64,000 nt of DNA, taken from positions 1 through 64,000 of the forward strand of contig JAJRXX010000051.1 of the NCBI GenBank assembly GCA_024276075.1, written 5' to 3'. This stretch comes from Planctomycetota bacterium. Its GTDB lineage: Bacteria > Planctomycetota > Phycisphaerae > Phycisphaerales > Phycisphaeraceae. A program made the translations under genes and the position numbers. Numbering within the stretch: position 1 is the stretch's first letter; every line of letters begins with the position of its first letter. Below, piece after piece: positions 60,867 through 64,000 of this stretch. The notes under the pieces were generated by a model. That model saw nothing but the letters and a program-made list of their open reading frames with translations, was not told the origin of the DNA and did not search any database.

Positions 60867-62087
60867 GTGAACGATTTTTTAAACAAAACTTCCAGCCACA
60901 CAGGCGAGGGCGCCAAGACCGCCACAAACGGCTTTCGGCCCAACGATCCTCGCGGCAAAAGACCAGCGGGTCTGCACGAAAAAATATCACCGACTACTGG
61001 TCGCGACGCCGCCGCCAAAGACACCGCCAAACCGGTCAACACCAGCAAGATCAAACGGGACGACATCATCCTCCTGATCAATCAGTTGGCTGTGATGCTC
61101 GACACCGGCGTCCCGATAAGCGAAGCGATCAGCGGCATTGCAGAACGCACGGAAGACCCCAAGTTCAGAGCCATCCTCGAAGACGTCACCGACCACGTTG
61201 AATCCGGGAACCCCCTATCGTCGGCACTGGCTAAATACCCACGTGCATTCCCCCCCGTGATGATCGCGCTGCTGCGCGCCAGCGAGGCGAGCGGCACCAT
61301 GAGTTCCATGCTCAACCGTATTGCCACGTACCTGACCAAGGAGTACCACACCGCCAGACAGGTGCGAGGGGCTCTGATCTATCCCGCTTTTATGATCCTG
61401 ATGTGCATCTCGGTAACGGTCTTTTTGCTGACCGTCGTCCTTCCGCGGTTCGCAGAGATATACGCAAAGCGCGGCGCCGCTTTGCCTGCTCCAACGCAAT
61501 TTCTCATGACAGCCAGCGACTTGATGATCGGATATTGGCCGGTCTGGGTTGTCGGCACAACGGTCCTGGGTATCGGCGTGTTCTACTGGCAACGAACCGC
61601 ATTCGGGCGCGGACAGATTGATTGGCTCAAATTACACTCACCGGTATTCGCCAATCTATTTAATAAGCTTTATCTCACTCGTGCCTGCCAGACAATCGGC
61701 ACGATGATCGCCACGGGCGTGTCGCTGCTCGAGACTATCGCCATTGTTCGAGACGTCACGCACAATGTCTATTATGAACAGCTATGGGATCGGGTGGACG
61801 AACAGTTACGCCAGGGCATGCCCTTGTCGGATACGCTCTACGAGTCGCCGCTCATTCCCGATCACATCGCCCAGATGGTCGAAAGTGGCGAAAAATCGGG
61901 ACGCCTAAGCCAGGTCTTCAACCGCGTCGCTGAATTCTCCGAACAGGAACTCGATCAGGCCGTCAAGACAGCTACGCAGTTCATCGAGCCGGCAATGATC
62001 CTCACGATGGGGCTGATCATCGGGTTCGTGGCGGTGGCGCTGCTGATCCCGATGTTCACGATGGGCAAGGTCGTCGCGGGGGGTTAA
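60867..62087 (+). CDS. Inner-membrane platform protein GspF/PilC
   Basis: 406 residues with two T2SSF domains (about 70-190 and 270-395), each with the family pattern: LINQLAVMLDTGVPISEAIS and ACQTIGTMIATGVSLLETI. Three membrane helices. It is the platform contacted by GspE/PilB. Starts at a GTG (60867) with AAAAGGATG before it. An N-terminal polar tail of about 60 residues comes first. It is convergent with a pseudopilin gene on the minus strand. Confidence 0.94.
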   Translation: MNDFLNKTSSHTGEGAKTATNGFRPNDPRGKRPAGLHEKISPTTGRDAAAKDTAKPVNTSKIKRDDIILLINQLAVMLDTGVPISEAISGIAERTEDPKFRAILEDVTDHVESGNPLSSALAKYPRAFPPVMIALLRASEASGTMSSMLNRIATYLTKEYHTARQVRGALIYPAFMILMCISVTVFLLTVVLPRFAEIYAKRGAALPAPTQFLMTASDLMIGYWPVWVVGTTVLGIGVFYWQRTAFGRGQIDWLKLHSPVFANLFNKLYLTRACQTIGTMIATGVSLLETIAIVRDVTHNVYYEQLWDRVDEQLRQGMPLSDTLYESPLIPDHIAQMVESGEKSGRLSQVFNRVAEFSEQELDQAVKTATQFIEPAMILTMGLIIGFVAVALLIPMFTMGKVVAGG

Positions 62088-62112
62088 TCAACGTTTGGGC
62101 CCCGTGACCGCT

Positions 62113-62676
62113 CTACGAAATCGGCCCGACCGAGACTTCACCCGTCAGGGGATCGAGTGTGATGGTGATCGTGCTGCCCGCGGCACCGAGTGTGATCGTC
62201 GCCGGGGTGGCTTGGTCGAGTTGACCGTATTCGCCAAAGCCGAGCTGATTGTCGCCGCCCAGTGAGGTTCCTGTGATGGTGACCCCCCCCAGATAAAACG
62301 CACGGCTGACCCCGAATTGGACCACGTAATCACGTTTGTCAATCGGATTGATAATCGGGGTGGCGGGACTCGACGCGGTGCCGAGGTGGTAGGCGTCGCC
62401 GGCGGCGGCGAAGACCAGGACACGGCCGTCCTCACTGTGGGCTATCGACTGCATCTGAGCGAGTTCAAGGTCTGCCACGAGCATCTGCGCCGCGCCGCGT
62501 AGCCTGGCTTCGTCGGTTGAGCCAATCATCGGCACCAGCGACGCCAGGATGGCCAGGATCGCCACGACAATCATGATTTCCAAAAGGGTAAACGCCCCGG
62601 CCCGTTGATACGGCGGGTTCTGGCTCAAAGTAGTACGGGCTGGGAATATGCGGCTCACCATAACCATATTCGACAT
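62113..62676 (-). CDS. Pseudopilin, GspH/FimT-like
   Basis: 187 residues with a prepilin signal: leader ending RAGA, then FTLLEIMIVVAILAILASLVP. Glu is at +5 if cleavage follows Ala. The body is GspH-like (DEARLRGAAQMLVADLELAQMQSIAHSEDGRVLV, then beta strands). It lies on the opposite strand from the rest of the cluster, convergent with the GspF gene, 25 bp apart. Start ATG 62676, 62664 or 62658. Confidence 0.85.
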   Translation of the reverse strand: MSNMVMVSRIFPARTTLSQNPPYQRAGAFTLLEIMIVVAILAILASLVPMIGSTDEARLRGAAQMLVADLELAQMQSIAHSEDGRVLVFAAAGDAYHLGTASSPATPIINPIDKRDYVVQFGVSRAFYLGGVTITGTSLGGDNQLGFGEYGQLDQATPATITLGAAGSTITITLDPLTGEVSVGPIS

Positions 62677-62896
62677 TGTTTGTGCCGCTGGTTAGCCGCC
62701 TTACCGAGACATCGACGGCTGTGGGCGATCGGTGATCGATGCCGTACTTATCCGAACGTCTGTTTGGTCTGTAACGGCAACCGTTTTACGGATATTAATC
62801 GACAACCGTTGCGTCCCCACAAGGTTATATCGTTCATTTGTCTCTAGGAGCGGTGACGTGCATACGATCCCGCCCGCTCGATCCAGGAGGCAAACC

Positions 62897-63412
62897 ATGA
62901 AAATCAACCCCACCGGTCTGCGTGGCAGCAAAACCCTCGGGCTGACGCTCATCGAATCGATGTTGGCTATGGGCATCCTGTCGCTTGCGGTCCTCTCGGT
63001 GACGTATGCCGTCGTGGCAGGACAGTCGCACGCCCATGCAGGTGACAACGCGATACGGGCCACGGCCCTGGCACAGGACTTGCTCGAAGAGATTCTGACG
63101 CTGCCTTATCACGACCCGGATGGTGCTTCGGCCCCGGGCCCTGAGACCGGGGAGACCAGCAGGCTGGCGTTTGACAACGTCGATGATTTCCATGGTTACA
63201 TAGAGGCACCCGGTGGCATCACCGATTTCACCGGCAACCTGTACGCCACCGATGCGCAGGTATTTAGCCGATCGGTCTCTGTCTCGTCAACGCCCCAGGC
63301 CATCACGGCATTCGCAGCCACCATCAATGGCATCACGGTCACGGTCACGGTCGCCGACCCGGCGGGCCAAGCATGGTCAGTGATCCGTTTTGTCCCGGAG
63401 AACTCGCCGTGA
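62897..63412 (+). CDS. Pseudopilin, GspI/PilV-like
   Basis: 171 residues. KTLGLTLIESMLAMGILSLAVLSVTY is a canonical prepilin signal with Gly at -1 and Glu at +5. The rest is beta-rich and weakly conserved. ATG 62897 is set by a perfect AGGAGG six bases upstream; the in-frame region from 62732 is not needed. Overlaps the next gene by four bases (GTGA). Confidence 0.85.
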   Translation: MKINPTGLRGSKTLGLTLIESMLAMGILSLAVLSVTYAVVAGQSHAHAGDNAIRATALAQDLLEEILTLPYHDPDGASAPGPETGETSRLAFDNVDDFHGYIEAPGGITDFTGNLYATDAQVFSRSVSVSSTPQAITAFAATINGITVTVTVADPAGQAWSVIRFVPENSP

Positions 63413-64000
63413 AAATATCGCGCAGAAGAACCACACACACAGCGTTCTACCGCCGGTCTGGCTTAACGCTCGTCGAGATGATGCTCGCCATGTCCATCAC
63501 AGCCATGGTGGGGCTGGCGCTGACGACCATGCTCTCATCGGTCGCTTACAGCACGACCAGCCAAGCCCAGCTACGCCGGTCGAACGTGAGGGGTAAGGTC
63601 CTCTCCACACGGATTGATACAGCCATTCGCTCATCCAAGATGGTTCTGGCTCAAGGCAACGACTTCTTGGTGCTGTGGATGGGTGATTCGCGTCGGAACG
63701 GCGTCCCGAACCTATCGGAGCTGCGCAGGATACAACGCGATGACGCCACCGGAACCCTCACGTCGTACAAAGCCCCTAGCGGCTTGTCGGAGGTCAACGA
63801 CACGCCCTACAGCCCGGCGGATGATTTTGGCACGATCACCGCGGGCCTGATGGGAACGGCTAACTTTCCCAGCGAGCTTTGGGCGACCGGTGTCACGGCT
63901 TGGACACAGTCACTAAACCAAACCAATCCGCAGGTGGTATCGTTGCTGAGCTACGCGTTGACCCTCGAGATCGACAGCACTTCGAGCACATTTACCAACA
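63409..64000 (+). CDS. Pseudopilin, GspJ/PilW-like, cut by window end
   Basis: An open frame runs from the GTG at 63409 without a stop to the last base, giving 197 residues. YRRSGLTLVEMMLAMSITAM is a prepilin signal (Gly at -1, Glu at +5). The following SQAQLRRSNVRGKVLSTRIDTAIRSS is GspJ-like. The real C-terminus is beyond the window. With the preceding GspI-like gene it probably forms the tip complex of the pseudopilus. Confidence 0.85.
   Translation, partial: MKISRRRTTHTAFYRRSGLTLVEMMLAMSITAMVGLALTTMLSSVAYSTTSQAQLRRSNVRGKVLSTRIDTAIRSSKMVLAQGNDFLVLWMGDSRRNGVPNLSELRRIQRDDATGTLTSYKAPSGLSEVNDTPYSPADDFGTITAGLMGTANFPSELWATGVTAWTQSLNQTNPQVVSLLSYALTLEIDSTSSTFTN

Overview
The window reads as chromosomal sequence from a moderately GC-rich planctomycete, most likely class Phycisphaerae. 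The pointers are two large beta-repeat surface proteins ending in PEP-CTERM sorting tails (one also carries a dockerin pair), a DUF4954 left-handed-helix protein, a fused SecDF, pseudopilins beside a pilMNO-type operon, and many short palindromic intergenic repeats. The assignment rests on gene content only. No 16S rRNA, plasmid, phage or complete insertion sequence is visible, and there is no CRISPR array.

Layout. 1-8 kb: end of a phosphodiesterase-like gene, a DUF502 membrane protein, then hpf-ptsN-ptsH (ribosome hibernation plus nitrogen-PTS-like regulators), convergent pssA, and a run of DUF2752 protein, two related lipoproteins and a glycosyltransferase. 8-17 kb: transhydrogenase sthA, superoxide dismutase, a divergent sigma-70 factor with a long leader, dtd, a NUDIX hydrolase, a rhomboid protease and the first PEP-CTERM protein. 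18-25 kb: tgt-yajC-secDF (tRNA modification and protein export, the order known from many bacteria), rsmJ, an RNase Z-like hydrolase and tRNA-Cys. 25-33 kb: DUF4954 protein, acpP plus a citrate/isopropylmalate-synthase-like gene, nagB, and a TPR/O-GlcNAc-transferase-like protein. 33-44 kb: the second PEP-CTERM protein with dockerin, cysK, tpx, a small lipoprotein, amt-PII (ammonium uptake and its regulator), and an amidohydrolase. 44-51 kb: HAD phosphatase, argC, a membrane protein, nth, gdhA and an acyltransferase. 51-55 kb: a two-gene signalling operon (hybrid kinase with Hpt, HD-GYP response regulator). 55.5-64 kb: a type IV pilus/type II secretion assembly operon (pseudopilin, PilM, PilN, PilO, a PilP/GspC-like protein, GspE/PilB, GspF/PilC) followed by three more pseudopilins, the last cut by the window end.

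The most unusual feature is a set of short non-coding repeats, about 100-180 bp, in nearly every long intergenic gap. They fall into several families with different terminal inverted repeats, yet almost all begin and end with TA, commonly TAGARC...GYTCTA. They carry internal perfect palindromes and swap a common 28-bp module. Three copies supply the TAG stop codon of the neighbouring gene, three others begin directly after a stop codon, one is nested in another, and one related palindrome lies in frame in the signal-peptide region of a PEP-CTERM protein. They look like miniature transposons (MITE/REPIN-like) using TA targets. No transposase that could move them is in the window.
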